A DNA stretch of 15,691 bases from Lustribacter sp049512335 (GTDB lineage Bacteria > Vulcanimicrobiota > Vulcanimicrobiia > Vulcanimicrobiales > Vulcanimicrobiaceae): positions 1-15,691 of the forward strand of contig JBEKXE010000108.1 in assembly GCA_049512335.1 (NCBI GenBank), written 5' to 3'. Position 1 is the first letter of the stretch, and each line of letters begins with the position of its first letter. Positions 6,381-14,281 of this stretch are shown here, one piece after another. The translations under genes were made by a program, and so were the position numbers. The notes under the pieces were generated by a model that ran no database searches, was not told the DNA's origin, and was given only the letters and a program-made list of their open reading frames with translations.

Positions 6381-7268
6381 TTAGTTGCGGCCGGTTTCCA
6401 TGCGGTAGTCGGCGATCCAAGCGCTGGTGGTGAACACGCGGCCGTCGCGCACGACGGCGGCGAGCCGGCCGCGTTTGACGGCCTTGATCAGCGCGGTATA
6501 GCTCGTTCCCGCGAGCTCGCGCAACGGCTCGAGCGGTGCGTCGCCGGCGGCGGCCAGTAGCCGCAAGCAGCCCTGGAGCAACATGTCGTCGATCAGCGCG
6601 CGCAACGTCTTGAGCTCGCCGTTTTCCGCCGCGACGAGCGCCTTGCGATATGCCGGCACGCGATCGCGTGGAATGGCGAGTGGAATCGCGTCGACGCGCC
6701 GGAGTAGCAGCGACACCGCGAGCCGGCCCGTGCGCCCGTTCGCACCGGCGAACGGACGGATGCGTGCGAAGCGTCCGAGGAACGCGGCCAGCCACGCGCC
6801 CAGCTCGTTCGGCTCCGGCCGGCGGCGGTAGCGGTCCACCAGAACGGCGGTTTCCTTGGCGATCATCCACGGCGGCAACGAGACGATCCCGGCGTCCGGG
6901 TGGTCGACGGCCAGCCGCCAGACCCCGGGCGCGAGCGCCGGCTGTCCGGCCGTCGCCAGCGCGTGCAGCCGACGCACGTCCTCGACCGTGATCAGCGGCC
7001 GCGGGTCGGAGCCCAGCAGCGGACGCTGGCCGGCGATCCACGAGCCGGCGGCCGCGAGGTCGCGCGCGGCCAGGTACTGCTCGAGCCGCTGGTCGCCGGT
7101 GGCGATGCCGCGGTCGACCAGCGCGTCGATTTGATCGCGGTCGAGCAGCGTCGAGGCGAGGGCCAGCGACCCGTCGAGCTCGTCGCGGCGCAGCCGGGCG
7201 GCTTCCCGGGCGATCGCGGCCCGGGGCGCGAGGTGCCGCACCGCGTCGAGTGCGATCGTAATGTCCAC
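6381..7268 (-). CDS. Fic-domain protein with degenerate active site and HTH-like C-terminus
   Basis: A 295-residue protein from the GTG at 7268, giving N-terminus MDITIALDAV. A TTG at 7298 would add ten residues but lies upstream of the candidate -10 box. Active Fic enzymes transfer AMP or similar groups using HPFxDGNGRxGR. Here the same place (residues 171-182, about 6723-6758) reads RPFAGANGRTGR: His is Arg171, the acidic residue is Gly175 and the next Gly is Ala176, while NGR and the last Arg are kept. The N-terminal inhibitory motif (S/T-x3-E-G) also seems degenerate (RDELDG). The surrounding helices fit the Fic fold. The C-terminus (about 245-290) has a TSYTALIKAVKRGRLAAVVR stretch and a VFTTSAWIADY ending, resembling an excisionase/MerR-type DNA-binding helix-turn-helix. 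It is probably not a normal AMP-transferase. A regulator or an altered activity is possible. It is divergent from metH. Confidence 0.75.
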   Translation of the reverse strand: MDITIALDAVRHLAPRAAIAREAARLRRDELDGSLALASTLLDRDQIDALVDRGIATGDQRLEQYLAARDLAAAGSWIAGQRPLLGSDPRPLITVEDVRRLHALATAGQPALAPGVWRLAVDHPDAGIVSLPPWMIAKETAVLVDRYRRRPEPNELGAWLAAFLGRFARIRPFAGANGRTGRLAVSLLLRRVDAIPLAIPRDRVPAYRKALVAAENGELKTLRALIDDMLLQGCLRLLAAAGDAPLEPLRELAGTSYTALIKAVKRGRLAAVVRDGRVFTTSAWIADYRMETGRN

Positions 7269-7277
7269 TTCAGCCAA

Positions 7278-7286
7278 AATATAACA
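7278..7286 (-). promoter_or_regulatory. Candidate extended -10 box for the Fic-domain gene (leaderless start)
   Basis: On the minus strand TGTTATATT matches an extended -10 element (TGn-TATAAT). It ends nine bases before the GTG at 7268, so transcription would begin within about three bases of the start codon, giving a leaderless or near-leaderless message. No Shine-Dalgarno site precedes the GTG, which agrees. No good -35 is seen. Confidence 0.4.
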
Positions 7287-7338
7287 GGTTGTGGACAATT
7301 ATGGTACGTTTGCTGCGCCCGGCGCCGAAGGTCATCAC

Positions 7339-10300
7339 ATGACGTCCCCATACCTCGAAGCGCTTGCGCGGCGCGTCCTCGTTTTCGACGGGGCGCTCGG
7401 GACCGAGTTCATGGCGCGCGAGCTCGACGAGGGGGCCTTCGGCGGTGCGGCCTATCATGGCTGCCACGAGGCCCTGGTCCTCAACAGCCCCCACCTCGTC
7501 ACGGCCATGCACGAGCAGTATCTCGAGGCCGGCTGCGACGTGCTCGAGACCGATTCGTTCACCGCCTCGCGCCTCAAGCTCGACGAGTACGGCCTGGGCG
7601 CCGAAACCGCCGCCATCAATTACGGCGCCGCCCGGCTGGCGCGCGAGGCCGCCGACCGGTTCTCCACGCCGGACCGGCCGCGCTTCGTGGCCGGCGCGCT
7701 CGGCCCGACCGGGATGCTGATCTCGTCGTCCGACCCGTCGCTCTCGAAGATCACCTTCGACGAGCTGGCGGAACTCTATCGCGAGCAGGCCGTCTCGCTG
7801 ATCGACGGCGGCGTCGATCTGCTGTTGATCGAGACCAGCCAAGATCTGCTGGAGATGAAGGCGGCGATCGCCGGCATCACGCGCGCGTTCGCGGCCGGCG
7901 CGCGGCGCGTTCCCATCCAAGCGCAGGCCACGCTCGACGTGACCGGGCGCATGCTGCTCGGCACCGACATCGCCGCCGTCACCGCGACGCTCGACGCGCT
8001 GCCGATCGACGTGATCGGTTTGAATTGCTCGACGGGCCCCGCGCACATGCGCGACGCGGTGCGGTATCTCGTCGACAATTCGCGCTGTTTCGTCAGCGTG
8101 ATTCCCAACGCCGGACTGCCGTTGATGGGCCGGCACGGCGAGACGATCTATCCCGAGCAGCCCCAGGAGATGGCGCAAGCGCTGGGTGCGTTCATCCGCG
8201 ACTTCGGCGTGAACGCGATCGGCGGTTGCTGCGGAACCACGCCCGAGCACATCGCCGCGTTTCGCAGTACCGTCGACGAACTCGAGCGCGACGGCGTGCG
8301 CGGCCGCGTTCCCACGCCGAAGCCGCTGCAGTTCGCGGCCTCGGCGATGACCGCGGTCGCGCTGGTCCAGGACGGCAGCCCGCTGCTGATCGGCGAGCGC
8401 ATCAACGCGCAGGGCTCGCGCAAGATCAAGCGGCTGCTGCTCGAGGAAAACTACGACGAGATCATGCTCGTCGCACGCGAACAGGTCGAGGTCGGCGCGC
8501 ATTTGCTCGACGTCTGCGCCGCGCTGACCGAACGCACGGACGAAGACCTCCAGATGGCGACGATCGTCAAGAAGCTCGCGCAGTCGACCGAAGCGCCGGT
8601 CGTCATCGATTCGACCGAGCCGCGCGTCATCGAGGCGGCGCTCAAGATCTACGCCGGCCGCGCCGTCGTGAACTCGATCAACCTCGAGAACGGGCGCGGC
8701 AAGCTCGACGCGGTGATGCCGCTGGTGAAAGAGGCCGGCGCCGCGGTCGTGGCGCTGACCATCGATGAGATCGGGATGGCCAAAACCGCGGAGCGCAAGC
8801 TCGAGATCGCGCGGCGCATTCACGACATCGTCACGACCGAATACGATCTGCCGCCCGGCGCGCTGATCATCGATGCGCTGGTCTTCACGCTGGCGACCGG
8901 CGATGCGGAATTCCTCAACGCGGCCGTCGACACGATCGAGGGCATCCGGCTGATCAAACGGGAGCTGCCGGGCGTGCTGACGTCGCTGGGCGTCTCCAAC
9001 GTATCCTTCGGCCTCAAACCGGCCGCGCGCGCCGCGATCAATTCGGTGATGCTGCACCACTGCGTCGAGGCCGGTCTCGACATGGCCATCGTCCACGCCA
9101 AGGACATCACGCCCTACGCGGAGTTGGGCGCGCACGAACGCGAACTGTGCGACGACCTCGTGCTCAACCGCCGGCCGGACGCCTTGCAGCGGGTGATCGA
9201 GCACTGGGAAGCCCTCGGCGGCACCGCCGTCGCTGCGACCAAGCAGGACGACGACGCCGGCGAGCCGGTCGAAGTGCGCATCCACAACGCGATCCTGCGC
9301 CGCCGCAAGGACGGCATCGAGGCCAAGATCGACGAGGTGCTGACGCGCCGCGATCCGGTCGACGTGCTCAACAACGTGCTGCTGCCGGCGATGAAAGACG
9401 TCGGCGACAAGTTCGGGGCGGGCGAATTGATCCTGCCGTTCGTGCTGCAGTCGGCCGAGGTGATGAAGAAGGCCGTCGCGCATCTCGAACAGTTTCTCGA
9501 GCGCACCGAAGGCGTGACCAAGGGCAAAGTCGTGCTCGCGACCGTATTCGGCGACGTTCACGACATCGGCAAGAACCTGGTCAACACGATCCTGAGCAAT
9601 AACGGCTACACGGTCTACGATTTGGGCAAACAGGTGCCGATGAACGTGATCCTCGAGAAGGCCGTCGAGGTCGGCGCCGACGCGATCGGTCTGTCGGCGC
9701 TGCTCGTGTCGACGTCCAAACAGATGCCGATCTGCGTGAAGGAGCAGGACGCGCTCGGCATGGCCTTCCCGATCGTGGTCGGCGGAGCGGCGATCAACCG
9801 TGATTTCGGGCGGCGGATCGCGTTCGTCGAAGACGAGCGCATGTTCGAGCCGGGCGTGTACTACGCCAAGGACGCATTCGAGGGGCTCGACATCGTCGAC
9901 CGCCTGACCTCATCGGCCGAGACGCGCGAAGCGTTCCGTCTCGACATGCTGGCCGAAGCGCGCGCCGCGCGCGAGCGGCAACGCGCCGCGCCGGCGCCGG
10001 TTACGAGCGACGGGCTCACCGCTCGCACCTCGCTCACCTACGGCGAAGCACCGCGTCCGCCGTTCCTCGGCGCGCGCGTCGTCGACGACGTCGACGTACG
10101 CACGCTGTGGCCGTGCTTCGATCTCAAGAGCCTCTACCGTCTCTCGTGGGGCGGTGCGAACGCCAAGGGCGAAGCGTGGGAACAGCTCGTGCGCGACGAA
10201 TTCTCGCCGCGGCTGGCGGCCTATCAGCGCCGGGCCGAAAGCGGCGGCGTGCTGGCGCCGAAGGCCGTCTACGGATTCTTTCCGGCCGCGGGTCTCGGCG

Positions 10301-10833
10301 ACGACGTCATCGTGTACGATCCGGCCGATCCGCGGCGCGAACTGGCGCGGTTGCCGTTCACCCGTCAGGCGGGCGGCGAACATCTGTGTCTCGCGGATTA
10401 CCTGCTTGCACCAAGCGCCGATGGTGCGGCGAGCGACGTGATCGCGCTGCAGGTCGTAACGATGGGCCGCTCCGTGTCCGGGGCGATCGACGCCGCGCAA
10501 GCGGCCGGCGACTACAGCGAATCCTACTTTCTGCACGGGTTCGCGGTGCAAGCCGCCGAGGCGCTGGCCGAAGCGATGCACGCGCGCGTGCGCCGCGAGC
10601 TCGGGCTCGACGACGCGCGCGGCAAACGCTATAGCTGGGGCTACGGCGCCTGCCCCGACCTCGCCCAACACGAGATCGTGTGGCGCTTGCTCGACGTGGA
10701 ACGCGCGATCGGCGCCGAGCTGACGTCGGCGTTCCAGATCGTCCCCGAGCAGTCGACCGCCGCGATCATCTTGCACCACCCCCAAGCCGGCTACTTCAAC
10801 GCGGCCGCCGTTCGCGAACTGACACCCGCCTAA
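7339..10833 (+). CDS. metH: Cobalamin-dependent methionine synthase MetH
   Basis: A 1164-residue cytoplasmic enzyme that moves a methyl group from 5-methyltetrahydrofolate through cobalamin to homocysteine, giving methionine. All modules are present in order. Homocysteine domain: FDGALGTEF near residue 20, zinc ligands Cys230 in GLNCSTGP and Cys297/Cys298 in GGCCGTTPEH. Pterin domain: begins near 350 with GERINAQGSRK. Cobalamin cap helices: about 650-720. B12 domain: DVHDIG with His741 as cobalt ligand, then SALLVSTS and VVGGAAIN. AdoMet reactivation domain: about 890-1164, with R-x3-GYGACPD (Arg1097 to Asp1107), where the usual GYPA has Gly for Pro. ATG 7339 is chosen because GAAGG (7327-7331) lies seven bases upstream and family members begin close to the FDG motif. 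ATP- or SAM-sensing leader elements do not fit in the 70-base gap to the Fic gene. It is slightly shorter than the E. coli enzyme (about 1227) but complete. Confidence 0.97.
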   Translation: MTSPYLEALARRVLVFDGALGTEFMARELDEGAFGGAAYHGCHEALVLNSPHLVTAMHEQYLEAGCDVLETDSFTASRLKLDEYGLGAETAAINYGAARLAREAADRFSTPDRPRFVAGALGPTGMLISSSDPSLSKITFDELAELYREQAVSLIDGGVDLLLIETSQDLLEMKAAIAGITRAFAAGARRVPIQAQATLDVTGRMLLGTDIAAVTATLDALPIDVIGLNCSTGPAHMRDAVRYLVDNSRCFVSVIPNAGLPLMGRHGETIYPEQPQEMAQALGAFIRDFGVNAIGGCCGTTPEHIAAFRSTVDELERDGVRGRVPTPKPLQFAASAMTAVALVQDGSPLLIGERINAQGSRKIKRLLLEENYDEIMLVAREQVEVGAHLLDVCAALTERTDEDLQMATIVKKLAQSTEAPVVIDSTEPRVIEAALKIYAGRAVVNSINLENGRGKLDAVMPLVKEAGAAVVALTIDEIGMAKTAERKLEIARRIHDIVTTEYDLPPGALIIDALVFTLATGDAEFLNAAVDTIEGIRLIKRELPGVLTSLGVSNVSFGLKPAARAAINSVMLHHCVEAGLDMAIVHAKDITPYAELGAHERELCDDLVLNRRPDALQRVIEHWEALGGTAVAATKQDDDAGEPVEVRIHNAILRRRKDGIEAKIDEVLTRRDPVDVLNNVLLPAMKDVGDKFGAGELILPFVLQSAEVMKKAVAHLEQFLERTEGVTKGKVVLATVFGDVHDIGKNLVNTILSNNGYTVYDLGKQVPMNVILEKAVEVGADAIGLSALLVSTSKQMPICVKEQDALGMAFPIVVGGAAINRDFGRRIAFVEDERMFEPGVYYAKDAFEGLDIVDRLTSSAETREAFRLDMLAEARAARERQRAAPAPVTSDGLTARTSLTYGEAPRPPFLGARVVDDVDVRTLWPCFDLKSLYRLSWGGANAKGEAWEQLVRDEFSPRLAAYQRRAESGGVLAPKAVYGFFPAAGLGDDVIVYDPADPRRELARLPFTRQAGGEHLCLADYLLAPSADGAASDVIALQVVTMGRSVSGAIDAAQAAGDYSESYFLHGFAVQAAEALAEAMHARVRRELGLDDARGKRYSWGYGACPDLAQHEIVWRLLDVERAIGAELTSAFQIVPEQSTAAIILHHPQAGYFNAAAVRELTPA

Positions 10834-10863
10834 CCCGCCCGGATGTGGAACCGCAACGTCCCC

Positions 10864-10910
10864 CTGTCATTCCGAGGGCGGCGAACGAAGTTGAGCGCCC
10901 GTCGAGGAAC
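10864..10910 (+). repeat. Dispersed 47-bp repeat, copy 2
   Basis: The unit begins CTGTCATTCCGAGGGCGG and ends GCGCCCGTCGAGGAAC, nearly identical to copy 1 at 45-91, and lies 30 bases after the metH stop. It is followed after one base by copy 3 in the same orientation. Here the inner stem carries one extra G, so the central hairpin is slightly bulged. Confidence 0.75.
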
Positions 10911-10911
10911 A

Positions 10912-10959
10912 CTGTCATTCCGAGGGGCGGCGAACGAAGTTGAGCGCCCGTCGAGGAAC
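10912..10959 (+). repeat. Dispersed 48-bp repeat, copy 3
   Basis: The same unit in direct orientation with one more G than copy 2 (GAGGGGCGGCG). It is followed by GCGCCACG as is copy 1. Its left end TGTCATTCCGAG (10913-10924) is complementary, with one mismatch, to CTCGGGATGACA at 11045-11056, so copies 2/3 and the inverted end frame a composite element. Confidence 0.75.
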
Positions 10960-11056
10960 GCGCCACGGGCGCTGTCTTTCGCCACTGCTCGCGCCTGCGC
11001 GCTCGCACTCGATCGCGAACGCCGTGACGCATCCCTCGACAACGCTCGGGATGACA
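10912..11056. repeat. Composite MITE/REP-like element with imperfect terminal inverted repeats
   Basis: About 145 bp bounded by TGTCATTCCGAG (10913-10924) and CTCGGGATGACA (11045-11056), 11 of 12 positions complementary. A second inverted pair is the GTCGAGG-type sequence near 10950-10956 against CCTCGAC at 11034-11040. The interior holds no recognisable gene; the short reading frames across it are repeat-derived. No transposase is near. The size and ends suit a small non-autonomous element or a bacterial interspersed mosaic element. Confidence 0.5.
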
Positions 11057-11090
11057 TGGCGGGCCGGGGGATGACATGGCGGGCCGGGGG
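11051..11090 (+). repeat. Perfect 20-bp tandem duplication
   Basis: ATGACATGGCGGGCCGGGGG occurs twice without a gap (11051-11070 and 11071-11090). The first unit starts in the right end of the composite repeat. Each unit carries two ATG triplets. It lies directly before the second binding-protein gene, so it confuses start-codon choice there. Confidence 0.9.
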
Positions 11091-11105
11091 ATGTATTCAA
11101 GCGAG

Positions 11106-12047
11106 ATGAGACGGCGAACGATGCTCGGTGGACTCGGGGCGGCGCTGGCGGTTTCCGCCGAGCGCGCGCGAGCGGCTGATCTTACCACGCTGCGGGTCGG
11201 CAACGTGCCGATCGACTCGAGTTCGGAGATCTTTGCCGCGCAGTCGGAGGGATTTCTCGCCAAGGCCGGCATCGCGGTCGACATCCAATCGTTCACCAAC
11301 GGCAACGCCATTGCCGCTGCGGTCGTCTCCGGGTCGCTGGACGTCGGCGGCATCAACGTGCTCTCGCTCGCATCGGCACACCAGAAGGGCTTGCCGCTGA
11401 AGATCGCGGCGTCCGGCTCGACCTACACGACGAAGAACCCGACGACCGAGATGCTGGTGCCGCTCGCGTCCCCGCTCCAAGTTCCTCGCGACCTCAACGG
11501 GAAGACGGTCGCGGTCAACGTGCTCGAAGGGATCGCGCACGTCTCGGCGCAGGCGTGGATCGACAAGAACGGCGGCGATTCGAAGCAGGTCAAATTCATC
11601 GAGCTGCCGTTTGCGGCGATGCCCGCGGCGTTGACCGCCAACCGCGTCGATGCGGCCGTCGTGGCCGAACCGCAGCTCACGCAGGCCAAAGCCGATACGC
11701 GCGTGTTCGGGAAATCGTACGACGGTATCGCCGAGCTGTGGATGATCGATGCGTGGACCGTCAACGAAGCGTGGCTGGGGGCCAATCCCGATCTGGCCCG
11801 CCGATTCAGTGAAGCGATGCGGCAAGCGGCGGTCTGGGCCAACCGCAATCACGACAAGACGGCCGAACTCGTCAGCGCCGCGACGAAGATCGACATCTCG
11901 ATCGTGCGCGCGATGCGGCGCGCGACGTTTCTCGAGCACGTCAACCTGGGCGTCGTGCAGCCGGTGATCGACGTCGGCGCGCAGTACGGCGCCCTGACGA
12001 GCCGCTTCCCGGCCGCCGACTTGTTCTACTCCGGCGCCCTGCATTAG
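11106..12047 (+). CDS. ABC transporter substrate-binding protein, NMT1/SsuA/TauA-like (paralogue)
   Basis: A 313-residue exported solute-binding protein. From ATG 11106 the N-terminus is MRRRTMLGG, a twin-arginine-type signal with likely cleavage after ARA (residue 23). ATGs at 11076 and 11091 are in frame but would start in or right at the 20-bp tandem repeat, and none has a convincing Shine-Dalgarno site, so the start is uncertain by up to ten residues. The mature protein follows the NMT1/SsuA pattern: LRVGNVPIDSSSE, a GFLAKAGIAVDI helix, a GSLDVGGINVLS segment, DLNGKTVAVN and NRVDAAVVAEP. It is a paralogue of the protein at 204-1157, sharing DKNG, AVWANRN, QPVIDVGAQYG and RFPA blocks. It sits 96 bases before livK. 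No SsuB/SsuC-type partners are in view, so it either works with a distant permease or contributes to another uptake system. Its ligand is unknown. Confidence 0.85.
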   Translation: MRRRTMLGGLGAALAVSAERARAADLTTLRVGNVPIDSSSEIFAAQSEGFLAKAGIAVDIQSFTNGNAIAAAVVSGSLDVGGINVLSLASAHQKGLPLKIAASGSTYTTKNPTTEMLVPLASPLQVPRDLNGKTVAVNVLEGIAHVSAQAWIDKNGGDSKQVKFIELPFAAMPAALTANRVDAAVVAEPQLTQAKADTRVFGKSYDGIAELWMIDAWTVNEAWLGANPDLARRFSEAMRQAAVWANRNHDKTAELVSAATKIDISIVRAMRRATFLEHVNLGVVQPVIDVGAQYGALTSRFPAADLFYSGALH

Positions 12048-12052
12048 AGCCT

Positions 12053-12074
12053 GCCCTGAGCCGGGTCGAAGGGC
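12053..12074. repeat. GCCCTGAGC...GTCGAAGGGC dispersed palindromic repeat
   Basis: GCCCT (12053-12057) and AGGGC (12070-12074) frame a short hairpin starting five bases after the binding-protein stop. This sequence type is found scattered between genes in many bacteria. Placed here it could weaken read-through into the liv operon, but that is inference. Confidence 0.6.
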
Positions 12075-12143
12075 CATCGGGCGCAAGGGGCGTGCGGTCG
12101 GGCGCGCGTACCTTGCCCCGTTCGCCTTTCTGGGAGTGATTCT

Positions 12144-13367
12144 ATGCAGCTGACCGCCGTGTTGCGCGCTTGCTTCGCGAGCGTGCTCGTCGTACTTCTC
12201 GCCGGTACGAGCGCCCACGCCGCGGCCGTCGGCACGCTCCGGATCGGCATCGACTTGCCGGTCAGCGGCGCGGACGCCGCGATCGGGGTGCCGACCGAGA
12301 ACGGCGCGGTGCTTGCGATCGAGCAGGCAGCAAAGCGCGGCTTCGCCGGCGGCGCCTACAAGCTCGAGCCGAGCGTGCTCGACGACGCGGTGCAAGGCGT
12401 GCACGATCCGGCGGCCGGCGCCCAAAACGTCAAGACGTTCATCGCCGACAGCTCGGTGCTGGCGATGGTCGGCCCGTTCAACTCCAACGTCGCCAAGGCC
12501 GAGATCCCGCTGACCAACGATGCCGGGCTCGCGCAGATCTCACCGTCGAACACCAACGACGGCTTGACGCTCGGCGACGACGCGAAGAAGCTGCGCATGG
12601 CGCACCCCGATACGAACGCGTACTTCCGCGTGTGCACGAACGACACGCACCAAGGCGGCGCGCTGGCCCAATTCGCCAAGACGCTCAAGTTCAAGAAAGT
12701 CTTCATCGTCGACGACAACGAGACGTACGGCAAAGGCCTGGCCGACAGCTTCGAAGCGGCGTTCAAGCGCGGCGGCGGCACGGTGCTCGGTCACGAGCAC
12801 ATCACCGCCAACCAAGTCGACTTCAAGGCGCTGCTGACCAAGGTGCACGCGTTATCGCCCGATGCCGTGTTCTTCGGCGGCAATACCTCGACCGGCGGCG
12901 GTCTCTTGCGCCGCCAGATGGCCGACGTCGGGATGAGCAACACGCCGATGATGGGCGGCGACGGCATCAGCGACACCGCCGAATTCGTCAAAGAAGCCGG
13001 ACCGATGGCGCAAAACGTCTATTACAGCATCGCCGCTCCGGACACGTCGAAGCTGCCCTCGGCCCAAGCGTTCATCGCCGCCTACAAGGCGCGCTTCAAG
13101 ACCGACGTCGGGCCGTATAGCGCGAGTGCCTACGCGGCCGCGCAGATCATCATCGCGGCGATCGAACAAGCGCTCAAAGAGAGCGGCGGAAAGATGCCCA
13201 ACCGCGCGGTCGTGCTCAAGAACATTGCCGCCATGCGCGATTTCCCGACGCCGATCGGCAAGGTGACGTTCGACGCGGCGGGCGACATGACGGCGCCGAC
13301 GCTGACGCTGATGCGGTTGGCGGCCGGCGGCAAAGTCCAAACGGTCACGGTCCTCACCCTCAAATAG
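12144..13367 (+). CDS. livK: Branched-chain amino acid-type ABC transporter substrate-binding protein
   Basis: A 407-residue type 1 periplasmic binding protein (LivJ/LivK family) that captures branched-chain amino acids or, in many relatives, other amino acids, amides, urea or aromatic acids. GGGAGTG (12132-12138) precedes the ATG by five bases. A signal peptide (VLVVLLAGTSAHA) is cut near residue 26. The mature part starts LRIGIDLPVSG. It has the typical MVGPFNSNVAKA and AQISPSNT segments of lobe 1, RVCTNDTHQGGALAQFA leading into lobe 2, VFIVDDNETYGKGLADSFE, and SPDAVFFGGNTSTGGGLLRRQ. It is slightly longer than E. coli LivK (about 370), as usual in this broad family. It heads the liv operon: livH follows after two bases. 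The symbol reflects operon position, and the true ligand is not known. Confidence 0.92.
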   Translation: MQLTAVLRACFASVLVVLLAGTSAHAAAVGTLRIGIDLPVSGADAAIGVPTENGAVLAIEQAAKRGFAGGAYKLEPSVLDDAVQGVHDPAAGAQNVKTFIADSSVLAMVGPFNSNVAKAEIPLTNDAGLAQISPSNTNDGLTLGDDAKKLRMAHPDTNAYFRVCTNDTHQGGALAQFAKTLKFKKVFIVDDNETYGKGLADSFEAAFKRGGGTVLGHEHITANQVDFKALLTKVHALSPDAVFFGGNTSTGGGLLRRQMADVGMSNTPMMGGDGISDTAEFVKEAGPMAQNVYYSIAAPDTSKLPSAQAFIAAYKARFKTDVGPYSASAYAAAQIIIAAIEQALKESGGKMPNRAVVLKNIAAMRDFPTPIGKVTFDAAGDMTAPTLTLMRLAAGGKVQTVTVLTLK

Positions 13368-13369
13368 TC

Positions 13370-14281
13370 TTGGACCTCTTCCTCCAGCAGCTCGTCAACG
13401 GTCTCTCGCTGGGCGGCATCTACGCCCTGATCGCGCTCGGCTACACGATGATCTACGGCATCATCGAGCTGATCAATTTCGCGCACGGCGACGTCTACAC
13501 GCTGGGTACGTTTTTCTCGCTCGCGATTTTGGGGCTGTTGGGGGTGACCGGCGTCGTCACCGGGCCGATGCTGATCGTGGTCGTCGTGGTCACGATGCTC
13601 GGCGCGATGATCCTGTGCGGCCTCACCGGCGTCATCATCGAGCGGCTGGCCTACCGCCGGCTGCGCAACGCACCGCGTCTGGCGCCGCTGATCACCGCGA
13701 TCGGGATGTCGTTCATCCTCGAGAACCTGATGCAGTACTGGCGCGGCCCGTCGCCGATTCCGTTTCCACAGGTCATCCCGAACCCCGCCCTCCAGCTCGG
13801 CGGCGTCTCGATCGCCGCCAAGCAAATCCTCGTCGTCGTGCTGGCGATCGTCCTGATGATCGTGCTGCGCGCGTTCGTCTACCGCACGAAATTGGGCAAG
13901 GCGATGCGCGCGACCGCGCAGGACCGCGAGGCGGCGCAACTGATGGGCATCGACATCAACACGACCATCGCGCTGACGTTCTTGATCGGTTCGGCGTTGG
14001 CCGGCGCGGCCGGCTTCGTGTCCGGCGTCTACTACGGCTCGACCTGGTTCTTCAACGGTTTCGGCGCCGGGCTCAAAGCCTTCACGGCGGCGGTGCTGGG
14101 CGGCATCGGCAACCTCACCGGGGCGATGCTGGGCGGGTTCTTGATCGGCCTGATCGAGGCGATGACGACGCAACTGATCTCCGATCAGTGGAGCAACGTC
14201 GTCGTGTTTTCGGTGCTGGTGCTGGTCTTGATCTTTCGGCCCTCGGGCCTGTTGGGCGAATCGCTGCCCGCCAAGGTCTGA
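13370..14281 (+). CDS. livH: Branched-chain amino acid-type ABC transporter permease LivH
   Basis: A 303-residue inner-membrane subunit with about eight hydrophobic segments. From TTG 13370 it begins MDLFLQQLVNGLSLGGIYALIALGY when the start is read as Met, the standard LivH N-terminus. No ATG or GTG fits upstream, and the next Met would remove the conserved start. The NFAHGD segment (about 37-42) and the ATPase-coupling loop around AMRATAQDREAAQLMGI are family hallmarks. No Shine-Dalgarno site is visible. The start is only two bases after the livK stop, so translation probably depends on ribosomes ending livK. Its own stop TGA overlaps the livM ATG by one base. Confidence 0.94.
   Translation: MDLFLQQLVNGLSLGGIYALIALGYTMIYGIIELINFAHGDVYTLGTFFSLAILGLLGVTGVVTGPMLIVVVVVTMLGAMILCGLTGVIIERLAYRRLRNAPRLAPLITAIGMSFILENLMQYWRGPSPIPFPQVIPNPALQLGGVSIAAKQILVVVLAIVLMIVLRAFVYRTKLGKAMRATAQDREAAQLMGIDINTTIALTFLIGSALAGAAGFVSGVYYGSTWFFNGFGAGLKAFTAAVLGGIGNLTGAMLGGFLIGLIEAMTTQLISDQWSNVVVFSVLVLVLIFRPSGLLGESLPAKV

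Noticed and set aside
7269..7338. SAM or cobalamin riboswitch upstream of metH
   Set aside because: The gap is only 70 bases, too short for a cobalamin riboswitch, and no SAM-riboswitch-like stems were seen.
6900..8768. A 622-codon plus-strand frame crossing the Fic gene and into metH
   Set aside because: It overlaps two well-supported genes in another frame, with extreme Arg content and no motif.
7270..9561. A 763-codon open frame on the minus strand opposite metH
   Set aside because: metH is unmistakable in this region. The minus-strand frame is Arg/Asp/Gly-rich with no domain pattern, as expected from GC-rich third positions opposite a real gene.
10864..10959. CRISPR array
   Set aside because: Only two direct units separated by one base, with no spacers, and the unit also occurs elsewhere as a palindromic intergenic repeat.
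10843..11109. Short coding frames in the metH/binding-protein gap
   Set aside because: They are made of the dispersed repeats themselves and change frame between copies.
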